Shown here piece after piece: positions 1 through 6,785 of a DNA stretch of 33,048 nt. Each line of letters starts with the position of its first letter. Position 1 is the first letter of the stretch. The stretch comes from Parcubacteria bacterium C7867-002. GTDB lineage: Bacteria; Patescibacteriota; Minisyncoccia; Phycocordibacterales; PALSA-1337. The notes below the pieces were generated by a model. The model saw only the letters and a program-made list of their open reading frames with translations. It did no database searches and was not told where the DNA came from. The stretch lies in contig LFCL01000004.1 in assembly GCA_001189105.1 (NCBI GenBank), forward strand, positions 1 through 33,048, written 5' to 3'. The position numbers were made by a program, and so were the translations under genes.

Positions 1-48
1 AGGAATATCATCAACTGAAGAGTAAATTTTTGAGACGCTAGTTAACTG

Positions 49-525
49 TTACCTTATTTGCATTTTATTGGGGGTCAGCCCTGCCATGTGCTCAATCTCC
101 AAATCCTTGAGGATTTCAAGTACTTGATTGAGATCAGAAAATCCACGAAATCCGCTTACACGTGAAAAAAGGATGTTCAAATTGGCATCAGTATACATCT
201 CATCAAGCAGCGCCCATGTGGAACGAAGATCGTGAATAGCGTTTTTTGTTTTCTTGAACCCAAATTCATCAACCAAATCATACAAAGGTCGTTCGAACCG
301 AGCAATTGCCTGCCCCGCATTGTGCCCTGTAGCCCCGTGAGCCAGTTTCCCCTGTTCAAATATGGTTACCCGGTGCTTCGTATACTTCAAAATGAAGAAC
401 GCTGTTGAAATACCTGCGATTCCTGCGCCAATAATCGCAATATCCGTATCAAGATCAGTTCCTAGAGGAACAGGTTTTCTCGTATGATCAAGCTGATGAA
501 TCCAGGGCGATTTATTTATCTTCAT
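49..525 (-). CDS. FAD-dependent oxidoreductase (DAO family), N-terminal part, prematurely terminated
   Basis: Rossmann motif DIAIIGAGIAGISTAFFILK followed by E (TIFEQG) and HGATGHNAGQ; only 158 aa for a family usually over 350 aa. Same frame stays open after the TAA to the window edge (QLTSVSKIYSSVDDIP). Confidence 0.75.
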   Translation of the reverse strand: MKINKSPWIHQLDHTRKPVPLGTDLDTDIAIIGAGIAGISTAFFILKYTKHRVTIFEQGKLAHGATGHNAGQAIARFERPLYDLVDEFGFKKTKNAIHDLRSTWALLDEMYTDANLNILFSRVSGFRGFSDLNQVLEILKDLEIEHMAGLTPNKMQIR

Positions 526-539
526 AATGAAATGTCAAT

Positions 540-615
540 TGGTCGGAGCGCCGGGATTCGAACCCGGAGTCACCTGTTCCCAAAACAGGGATGTTAGCCG
601 TTACACCACGCTCCG
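540..615 (-). tRNA. tRNA-Pro (UGG)
   Basis: Minus strand CGGAGCG...CCTGT-TTTGGGA-ACAGG...CCGGGTTCGAATCCCGG-CGCTCCG-A-CCA; anticodon TGG; CCA encoded. Confidence 0.95.
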
Positions 616-682
616 AAATACGTTGTTCATACTATCACAACATATGCCTATAATGGTAGTCCTGAGCTCATTTTGATAGTTT

Positions 683-1063
683 TTATAAAATAAGATCTCG
701 AATCCAGCGTACACGAGCCCGTCTCGCCGTAAGGTCTTTAAAGACGCACAGAACATGGAAACTGAATTCTTGACCTATACCCTTCCCTTTTTCTTCCAAG
801 TAGGTCTCGACCATACGTCGAATATTACGAATCTTCAAACCATGCACATTCTCCTCTGGCCTATAGGTTTCATCAAGCAAATCAATAGATTTAACAATAA
901 TACTTTTAACCTCAAAGAAATGGAGCTGAGTATCCTTTTCCGCAATAATATCTATTTCACCCCATTTCTTCTGATAATTACGCTCGACCAACCTAAATCC
1001 CTCTTTTTCTAAAAATTGAGCAGCGATGTTTTCCCCAACTTTTCCTTTAGTTCGTGTGTCCAT
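683..1063 (-). CDS. yraN: YraN family protein (UPF0102, endonuclease-like)
   Basis: GKVGENIAAQFLEKEGFRLVERNYQKKWGEIDIIAEKD...FFEVK signature. Confidence 0.9.
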   Translation of the reverse strand: MDTRTKGKVGENIAAQFLEKEGFRLVERNYQKKWGEIDIIAEKDTQLHFFEVKSIIVKSIDLLDETYRPEENVHGLKIRNIRRMVETYLEEKGKGIGQEFSFHVLCVFKDLTARRARVRWIRDLIL

Positions 1064-1100
1064 GAGTATATAAACGCTATTATAAGGCTAATAATCGATG

Positions 1101-1130
1101 ACTTTCACGTGAAATGTTTCATGTGAAAGC
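1101..1130. promoter_or_regulatory. Tandem parS-like palindromes
   Basis: TTTCACGTGAAA (1103-1114) and TTTCATGTGAAA (1117-1128); compare Bacillus parS TGTTTCACGTGAAACA. Confidence 0.6.
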
Positions 1131-1141
1131 GTATCTAAAAG

Positions 1142-1247
1142 CCTTTAAAGACGGTAATAAGCCATATAATCTGTCTTTTATAAACCAATCCACTGAGTTA
1201 TCCCCAGATTACGATAACGAGACGTGGATATAAGCCGTTTTTAAAGG
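1142..1247. repeat. Long-range inverted repeat CCTTTAAAGACGG / CCGTTTTTAAAGG
   Basis: 1142-1154 and 1235-1247, 12/13 complementary, enclosing a DnaA-box-like TTATCCCCA (1198-1206). Confidence 0.5.
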
Positions 1248-1278
1248 AAACTCAGGTACATCACTTGGGGACAAGAAG

Positions 1279-1319
1279 GGGGAGAGTCGACCCCTACGAG
1301 GTCAGTACGGGCTTCATAT
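1279..1319 (-). repeat. Small structured element, copy A (hairpin GACCTC-GTA-GGGGTC with flanks shared with copy B)
   Basis: Minus: TATGAAGCCCGTACT-GACCTC-GTA-GGGGTC-GACTCTCCCCC, aligned to copy B at 1636-1674. Confidence 0.55.
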
Positions 1320-1381
1320 GGTGCTCCTCCTCGACAGGCTCGGAGTCCGCTCCATATATTCAGCCTTTTCGATTCTCCGAC

Positions 1382-1403
1382 GTAACATGCTCAAGCATGT
1401 TAC
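1382..1403. repeat. Perfect 9-bp hairpin GTAACATGC-TCAA-GCATGTTAC
   Basis: Exact inverted repeat just downstream (minus strand) of tRNA-Gly. Confidence 0.7.
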
Positions 1404-1421
1404 TCTCGGTTCACTACTGTT

Positions 1422-1495
1422 TGGTGCGGGTAGGGAGAATCGAACTCCCATCTTATCGTTGGCAACGATACATTTTACCACTAAACTATACCCGC
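1422..1495 (-). tRNA. tRNA-Gly (GCC)
   Basis: Minus strand GCGGGTA...TATCG-TTGCCAA-CGATA...GGGAGTTCGATTCTCCC-TACCCGC-ACCA; CCA encoded. Confidence 0.95.
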
Positions 1496-1596
1496 ATTTA
1501 TTTTCAAAAACCTCTAACTGATAAGGCAGAGTATAGCGTATGTCACAGAAATTTACAAAAGTACCTGATATTTAGCCGTAGAATAGGGAAGGGGAC

Positions 1597-1620
1597 GCCT
1601 TAAAACGGCTCTTTTAAGGC
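1597..1620. repeat. Hairpin GCCTTAAAA-cggctc-TTTTAAGGC
   Basis: Perfect 9-bp inverted repeat, intergenic. Confidence 0.6.
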
Positions 1621-1635
1621 TAGGGCGAAGATTCT

Positions 1636-1674
1636 GGGGGATTCGAAGCTTACAGCTTCGGTACGGGTTTCGTA
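1636..1674 (-). repeat. Small structured element, copy B (hairpin GAAGCT-GTA-AGCTTC)
   Basis: Minus: TACGAAACCCGTACC-GAAGCT-GTA-AGCTTC-GAATCCCCC. Confidence 0.55.
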
Positions 1675-1703
1675 TTTTTTCGCCCCGATATTCATCGGGA
1701 CAC

Positions 1704-1728
1704 AAAAACCTCGTAAAACGAGGTTTTT
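1704..1728 (-). terminator. Intrinsic terminator of tRNA-Arg
   Basis: AAAAACCTCG-TAAAA-CGAGGTTTTT stem-loop with T tract, immediately downstream of the tRNA-Arg CCA end. Confidence 0.85.
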
Positions 1729-1803
1729 TGGTGCCCCCGGAGGGATTCGAACCCCCAACAACGGTTCCGAAGACCGGTATGATATCCATTTCACCACGAG
1801 GGC
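1729..1803 (-). tRNA. tRNA-Arg (UCG)
   Basis: Minus strand GCCCTCG...loop CTTCGGA...GGGGGTTCGAATCCCTC-CGGGGGC-ACCA; CCA encoded. Confidence 0.93.
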
Positions 1804-1882
1804 GTGGGCACGGTTATTACACCAATGCTTCCACATAGTAGCGCACATAGGAAAAAAGCCAAAATTATTGTAGACTGTCAAC

Positions 1883-3370
1883 ATGAAAATGGCCGAAAAA
1901 AGCCCTATTCCAGTAGAAGTTACTCGTGTGGTTGAGGCTTTGGAAAGTGCTGGCTTTCAAGCGTATTTGGTTGGCGGATGTGTCCGTGACCTGCTTTTTG
2001 GACGTAAACCAAAGGATTGGGACGTTACCACCAACGCAAAACCTGAGCAAATCCAAGGATTATTCACAAAGACAGTCTATGAAAACATCTATGGCACAGT
2101 TGCCGTTATCAATGAAGAAACAGCCGATGACACCTTAAAAAACATCGAAGTAACGCCATATCGCCTTGAATCTAGTTATTCAGACCGCAGACATCCAGAC
2201 CACGTTACATTCAGTGAAACAATTGCTGATGATCTTCAGAGACGTGACTTTACCATTAACGCTATCGCCATTAGCTTATCAAATGGTGCCATAAAGGACG
2301 TTATTGACCTTTACGAAGGTTTCAAGGACTTAGATACGCGTTCTATAAGGACAGTAGGGAAACCAGAGGATCGGTTTAATGAGGATGCGTTGCGCATGAT
2401 GCGAGCGGTCCGTCTTTCGGTAGAACTTGGTTTTACCATTGAAAAACATACACTTTCTGCCATATCTACCCTCAACGACCACATAAAAGACATCTCTATC
2501 GAGCGTATTCGTGACGAATTTAGCAAGATTCTGATGTCAAAAAACCCGAAACAAGGTATAGAGATGTTGCATTCTCTCGGTCTTTTGAAACATTTTATTC
2601 CGGAATTAGAAAAGGGTATTGGTGTAGAACAGACTCAAGCCCATAAATACGACGTATGGGAACACCTTTTACGTAGCTTACAACACGCTGCCGACAAAGA
2701 TTGGTCATTGGACATTCGATTAGCCGCGCTTTTCCACGATATAGCCAAACCACAGACACGAGAGTTTTCACGTGCAACAAATCAGTACACATTCTATGGG
2801 CATGATGTTATTGGTTCACGTGAAACACGTAAAATACTCGATAGAATGAAGTTTTCACGTGCAACTATCGATAAAGTGTCTAAATTGGTTCGTTGGCACA
2901 TGTTTTTCTCAGATACTGAGCAAATAACGATTTCCGCCGTACGCAGAATGATTGTTAACGTTGGCCAAGAAAATATCTGGGATCTTATGAATGTGCGTAT
3001 TTGTGATCGTATAGGTACCGGTAGACCCAAAGAAAACCCTTATAGATTGAGAAAATACCAAGCAATGCTCGAAGAAGCGATGCGGGACCCTATTTCTCTC
3101 CATATGCTCAAAATTGATGGTAAAAAAATAATGGAAGTGTGTAACATTCCTGCTGGCCCAAAGATTGGAGCTATTTTACATGCCGTATTCAATGAAATCC
3201 TTGAAAATCCGCTCCTAAATACCTCTGAACACCTAGAACAGCGAGCAAAGGAGCTTGCTATGCTGCCAGAAAAAGAATTAAAGGCATTGGGAGAAGCAGG
3301 GGAACTAAAAAAACGGGAAGAAGATAAAAAAGACGTTGAAGAAATAAGAAAAAAATATAATGTCTCTTAG
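1883..3370 (+). CDS. cca: CCA tRNA nucleotidyltransferase (poly(A) polymerase family, with HD domain)
   Basis: YLVGGCVRDLLFGRKPKDWDVTTNA, RRDFTINAIA, HKYDVWEHLLRSL, ALFHDIAKP. Confidence 0.95.
   Translation: MKMAEKSPIPVEVTRVVEALESAGFQAYLVGGCVRDLLFGRKPKDWDVTTNAKPEQIQGLFTKTVYENIYGTVAVINEETADDTLKNIEVTPYRLESSYSDRRHPDHVTFSETIADDLQRRDFTINAIAISLSNGAIKDVIDLYEGFKDLDTRSIRTVGKPEDRFNEDALRMMRAVRLSVELGFTIEKHTLSAISTLNDHIKDISIERIRDEFSKILMSKNPKQGIEMLHSLGLLKHFIPELEKGIGVEQTQAHKYDVWEHLLRSLQHAADKDWSLDIRLAALFHDIAKPQTREFSRATNQYTFYGHDVIGSRETRKILDRMKFSRATIDKVSKLVRWHMFFSDTEQITISAVRRMIVNVGQENIWDLMNVRICDRIGTGRPKENPYRLRKYQAMLEEAMRDPISLHMLKIDGKKIMEVCNIPAGPKIGAILHAVFNEILENPLLNTSEHLEQRAKELAMLPEKELKALGEAGELKKREEDKKDVEEIRKKYNVS
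2764..2866. promoter_or_regulatory. Cluster of three parS-like sites inside cca
   Basis: GTTTTCACGTGCAACA (2764-2779), TGGTTCACGTGAAACA (2812-2827, 15/16 to Bacillus parS), GTTTTCACGTGCAACT (2851-2866). Confidence 0.65.
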
Positions 3371-3379
3371 ATGGGTGAG

Positions 3380-3388
3380 TTATCCACA
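3380..3388 (+). promoter_or_regulatory. Consensus DnaA box TTATCCACA
   Basis: Exact 9/9 match in the intergenic region after cca. Confidence 0.5.
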
Positions 3389-3397
3389 GTAATGTCC

Positions 3398-3426
3398 TTT
3401 ACACTGTCTTTTATAGGACATATACT
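3398..3426 (+). promoter_or_regulatory. Sigma70-type promoter TTTACA-N17-TATACT
   Basis: -35 at 3398-3403, 17-nt spacer, -10 at 3421-3426, no plus-strand ORF downstream. Confidence 0.65.
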
Positions 3427-3432
3427 ATGTTC

Positions 3433-3799
3433 AGACCTCGAGATGTTCCCGAGGTATCGCAGAGATAAGTAATCTCTCCGATAGAACACCGAAAGCTCTT
3501 TCAGAAAAAATGTATCGGCAGCAGGGTAGGCTGCTCTCCTTTTCATGAAGTCCTGCGGAGGATGTGTTGGTGAACTTACATCCTTCAGTTGCTTAGAAAA
3601 AATTGGTGCACACGTTGTCTTAAGAACTACACAAAGGTCCTCCAACGGAGGAACTGAAATTTAAAAGGCAATGCGCATCGAGACTAAGGAATCGTTCGGA
3701 CAGTAAGTGGGTAATGTTAGCTCTTTTTACCTCACGCAGACTTCAAATCAAAACCGCGTCATGCACCTCACTCATTAGAGATGCGCAACGCGGTTTTTT
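3433..3799 (+). ncRNA. Candidate free-standing structured ncRNA, unassigned family
   Basis: Promoter upstream, multiple perfect hairpins inside (e.g. TATCG-c-AGAGAT-aagta-ATCTCT-c-CGATA), strong terminator at the end, no convincing ORF. Confidence 0.6.
3750..3799 (+). terminator. Intrinsic terminator
   Basis: AAAACCGCGT ... ACGCGGTTTTTT with an inner imperfect stem. Confidence 0.85.
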
Positions 3800-3846
3800 A
3801 TTTGGCTATTTATTTTTATTAATATGTCTCAACCTGAACCCCTAAA

Positions 3847-4614
3847 TTACCTCAGAATAAGTTCGATAGGGCAATGGTCCGAACCTAATACCTGATCAAG
3901 AATACGTATTTTTTCCACTTTTTTAAGAATTTCCGGAGTAACGAAGAAATAATCGATGCGCCACCCCACATTTCGCTCACGAGCAAACGTTTTCATATCC
4001 CAATACGTATATGCACCCGTAGTATCCGGATTAAAATGACGAAAAACATCAATGTAGGCGTGTGCGACAACATCGTCCAACCATGCTCGTTCTATTGGCA
4101 AAAAGCCTGTATTTGCTTCGTTTTCTTTCGGTCGAGCGAGGTCTATAGCCGTATGTGCTGTATTTATATCGCCACAAAAAATAACTTCGTGGCCTTTCCG
4201 AACCAAACCATTCACATACTTCAAAAACTCATCATAATACCGTAATTTGAAGGCTAACCGTTCTGGACCACCACCGCCGTTAGGGAAGTACGTATTGATA
4301 AGAACAAATTCCTTAAAAAAGAGAGCGAGAAAGCGACCTTCTTGATCGATCTCCGGAACCCCCAAAGCATACTCAACTTTTTCGGGCTTAATTTTACTAA
4401 ATATGGCTACACCACTATATCCTTTGCGACCCCTGGAATGATCAAAATAAGAGTGGTAACCGGGTGGATTACGTACCCCTTCTTCGAGCTGTTCTGGGTG
4501 ACATTTGGTCTCCTGAATACAGTACATATCAGGGGACTCATTGAGAAACCAGTCAAAACCGCCTTTTTTAACATTTGCACGCAAACCGTTCACGTTCCAG
4601 GAGATTATTTTCAT
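3847..4614 (-). CDS. xthA: Exodeoxyribonuclease III
   Basis: MKIISWNVNGLRA, IQETKC, YSGVAIFSK, FCGDINTAH, RIDYFFVTPE, GSDHCPIEL. Confidence 0.96.
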   Translation of the reverse strand: MKIISWNVNGLRANVKKGGFDWFLNESPDMYCIQETKCHPEQLEEGVRNPPGYHSYFDHSRGRKGYSGVAIFSKIKPEKVEYALGVPEIDQEGRFLALFFKEFVLINTYFPNGGGGPERLAFKLRYYDEFLKYVNGLVRKGHEVIFCGDINTAHTAIDLARPKENEANTGFLPIERAWLDDVVAHAYIDVFRHFNPDTTGAYTYWDMKTFARERNVGWRIDYFFVTPEILKKVEKIRILDQVLGSDHCPIELILR

Positions 4615-4659
4615 GTAGAAATAATAACATAACGCAACCAGTCTGCATGCGCCCGGTCT

Positions 4660-5385
4660 TTATTCCTGATTTTTCTTGCCGTGAAACTTCTGGTGGACCC
4701 GTTTAAGCTCATTATCAGTAATATGCGTATAGATTTGAGTCGTACTTATGTTTGCGTGTCCTAAAAGCATTTGTACGGAGCGTAGATCGGCTCCATTCGA
4801 GAGAAGGTCTGTCGCGAAACAGTGCCGAATAACGTGAGGAGTCACTTTTTTAGAAATTCCTGCCTTTACCGCACATTGTTTCACAATTCGCTCGATCGAA
4901 CGACGAGTAAGACCTGAATCTGGGCCCTTATTCTCCTTGCCATCCATTTTTATAAATAAGGCATCTTCGGCATCGGTACGCTTATCAAGGTACTTTTTTA
5001 TAATCTTTTTGGCATTTTCGGAGAGAAAAACTACGCGGACCTTGTCACCCTTACCACGGATCGAAAATTCATCGGCCCGAATATCGATATCCCTCGTCAG
5101 GGAACACAGCTCGGAAACACGTAAACCAGTCATGTAGTAATTCTGGGTCTTTTTCTTGAGAGTATTACCTGTTGCACGGTTATTTCCGGTAACTTGCCGG
5201 TTGAGCCACAGACGAAATTCACGAATGACCGTCTCTGAAATATCGCTTGCTTGCTTGATTTTTGATTGTTCTATGAAGCGACTAAGGTAATGATCATAGT
5301 TTTCAACGGTTTTCACGGCACGACCTTTTTCGATTTCGATATATTCCAGAAATTGCTGCTTTAAGGAGTTGATATTGTGCGACAT
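4660..5385 (-). CDS. Tyrosine recombinase XerC/XerD family, with apparent internal deletion
   Basis: TGLRVSELCSL, HVIRHCFATDLLSNGADLRSVQMLLGHANISTTQIYTH; only 241 aa, direct join KKKTQNYY|MTGLRVSEL. Confidence 0.93.
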   Translation of the reverse strand: MSHNINSLKQQFLEYIEIEKGRAVKTVENYDHYLSRFIEQSKIKQASDISETVIREFRLWLNRQVTGNNRATGNTLKKKTQNYYMTGLRVSELCSLTRDIDIRADEFSIRGKGDKVRVVFLSENAKKIIKKYLDKRTDAEDALFIKMDGKENKGPDSGLTRRSIERIVKQCAVKAGISKKVTPHVIRHCFATDLLSNGADLRSVQMLLGHANISTTQIYTHITDNELKRVHQKFHGKKNQE

Positions 5386-5398
5386 GACTCTATTGTAA

Positions 5399-5437
5399 CA
5401 GAAAAATCACCGAGGCCTACCCTCGGTGATTTTTCTG
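5399..5437. terminator. Perfect 17-bp inverted repeat (bidirectional terminator-like) between divergent genes
   Basis: CAGAAAAATCACCGAGG-CCTAC-CCTCGGTGATTTTTCTG, A/T tracts on both sides. Confidence 0.75.
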
Positions 5438-5483
5438 GGATGTCCTTGTGTTTATATGATATACATGCTATTATGCTGCAACA

Positions 5484-5750
5484 ATGCTTAGCATCAGACA
5501 AAAAACTAAAATCATCAAAGATACCGGGATACATGCAAACGACACCGGCTCTCCGGAAGTGCAAGTTGCAATTCTTACCAAAAGAATCGTCGAATTGACC
5601 GATCACCTCAAGAAACACAAGAAAGATAACCATTCCCGTCGTGGTTTGCTCGGCATGGTTGCAGATCGTCAAACACATCTCACATACCTCAAAAAGAACT
5701 ACCCAAAGCGTTACGCCACCCTTACCAAGAAACTTGGTCTCAAGAAATAA
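5484..5750 (+). CDS. rpsO: 30S ribosomal protein S15
   Basis: HANDTGSPEVQVAILTKRIVELTDHLKKHKKDNHSRRGLLGMVADRQTHLTYLKK. Confidence 0.97.
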   Translation: MLSIRQKTKIIKDTGIHANDTGSPEVQVAILTKRIVELTDHLKKHKKDNHSRRGLLGMVADRQTHLTYLKKNYPKRYATLTKKLGLKK

Positions 5751-5840
5751 GTTCTCAGAGCTGCTATAATAGGCAGAGTAGAGTGCATTTTAATACAGGA
5801 TCTCCCCACGGAGACTCGCTCTTAATTTTTATATAATTTC

Positions 5841-6359
5841 ATGTCAGTCATCAAACACAAGGAACAGCGTGTCGGTATATATATCGACGCTCAAAACCTC
5901 TATCACAGCGGTAAAAATCTCTATCATTCAAAAGTAAATTTTGGAACAATCGTCAAAGACGCCCTCGAGGGACGTAAACTCGTTCGCGCGGTCGCATATG
6001 TCATTGCCACAGAATCAGGTGAAGAAAGTGGCTTCTTCGACGCTCTTACGAAAATGGGAATCGAAACGAAGGTTAAAGACCTGCAAATATTCAGTTCGGG
6101 CGCAAAAAAAGCAGACTGGGATGTTGGTTTGGCTATAGATGCCGTGAAGCTTTCTCCAAAATTGGATACGGTGATCCTCATAACAGGGGACGGCGACTTT
6201 GTACCACTGGTCGAATACCTCCAAATGAACCAAGGATGTCAGGTTGAGGTTGTATCCTTTGGCAAATCCACCTCAGCAAAACTCATTGAAGCTGCCGATC
6301 ATTTTACCGATCTGGACCAAAACGTCAGCAAATACATACTAAGAAGCGGAAGGAAGTAA
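5841..6359 (+). CDS. NYN domain protein, LabA/DUF88 family (PIN-like putative nuclease)
   Basis: GIYIDAQNLYH, KADWDVGLAIDAV, ILITGDGDFVPLVEYLQ, EVVSFG. Confidence 0.9.
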   Translation: MSVIKHKEQRVGIYIDAQNLYHSGKNLYHSKVNFGTIVKDALEGRKLVRAVAYVIATESGEESGFFDALTKMGIETKVKDLQIFSSGAKKADWDVGLAIDAVKLSPKLDTVILITGDGDFVPLVEYLQMNQGCQVEVVSFGKSTSAKLIEAADHFTDLDQNVSKYILRSGRK

Positions 6360-6386
6360 TTTAAGAAGAGGTTATATTCTGTTGAT

Positions 6387-6785
6387 ATGCCACCAAAAGA
6401 ACCTTTGTACCGCATAGGATTTCTCGACATATCTTCGAGTGCGTATGGAACTCGTTACGATGTAGGCCATAAAGACAGCTGGCCTGAACGGAAACTCAAC
6501 CTTGAACCTGCTGAGTTGGAATTCATATTGTCATGTGACACATTTCAAACTCTTGAACAACATTTAAATGCATACGCCAATCAGCACACCCTAGACCTTA
6601 ATACCATTTCGCGATTAAAAAAAATATTAGAACAATGCGTGCTAGATGGATTATTTTTAACTAATCATCAGATTTCCAAAGACCTGATTGAAATAGCACG
6701 TCATAATGTGTCAAAGCCGGAGGAAGATAACCGAGAAATAACCCTTATTGGCATACCGACCCGCAATCATAATTACTCATTTTGA
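6387..6785 (+). CDS. N-terminal fragment of a split protein (small helical/wHTH-like domain, then start of a GT-A-like domain, ITLIGIPTRN)
   Basis: Frame ends at 6785; the next ORF in another frame continues GT-like motifs. Confidence 0.55.
   Translation: MPPKEPLYRIGFLDISSSAYGTRYDVGHKDSWPERKLNLEPAELEFILSCDTFQTLEQHLNAYANQHTLDLNTISRLKKILEQCVLDGLFLTNHQISKDLIEIARHNVSKPEEDNREITLIGIPTRNHNYSF

Noticed and set aside
154-169. GCTTACACGTGAAAAA as a further parS site
   Set aside because: Only 12/16 with a broken half-site and isolated in a coding region; other CACGTG hexamers (about 14826, 18134, 20886) match even less and occur at roughly chance frequency.
1265-1603. ORFs 1265-1603 and 1318-1521 (plus)
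   Set aside because: They run through the tRNA-Gly gene antisense (VGRIELPSYRWQRYILPLNYTR is a typical translation of tRNA antisense) and adjacent hairpins.
1553-1884. ORFs 1553-1789 and 1600-1884 (minus)
   Set aside because: They overlap tRNA-Arg and its terminator (WISYRSSEPLLGVRIPPGAP is a typical spurious tRNA translation).
3367-3645. 92-aa minus ORF across the RNA candidate
   Set aside because: No recognizable family, opposite to a clear promoter and terminator pair, and coincident with strong hairpins.
3433-3799. RNase P RNA, tmRNA, SRP RNA or 6S RNA
   Set aside because: No GGAAAGUCC/ACAGAA pair, no tRNA-like 3' end or tag ORF, no SRP apical motif and no single long 6S-type hairpin. 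The GGGTAGGCTGCT resemblance to part of E. coli RNase P is isolated. A covariance search could overturn this.
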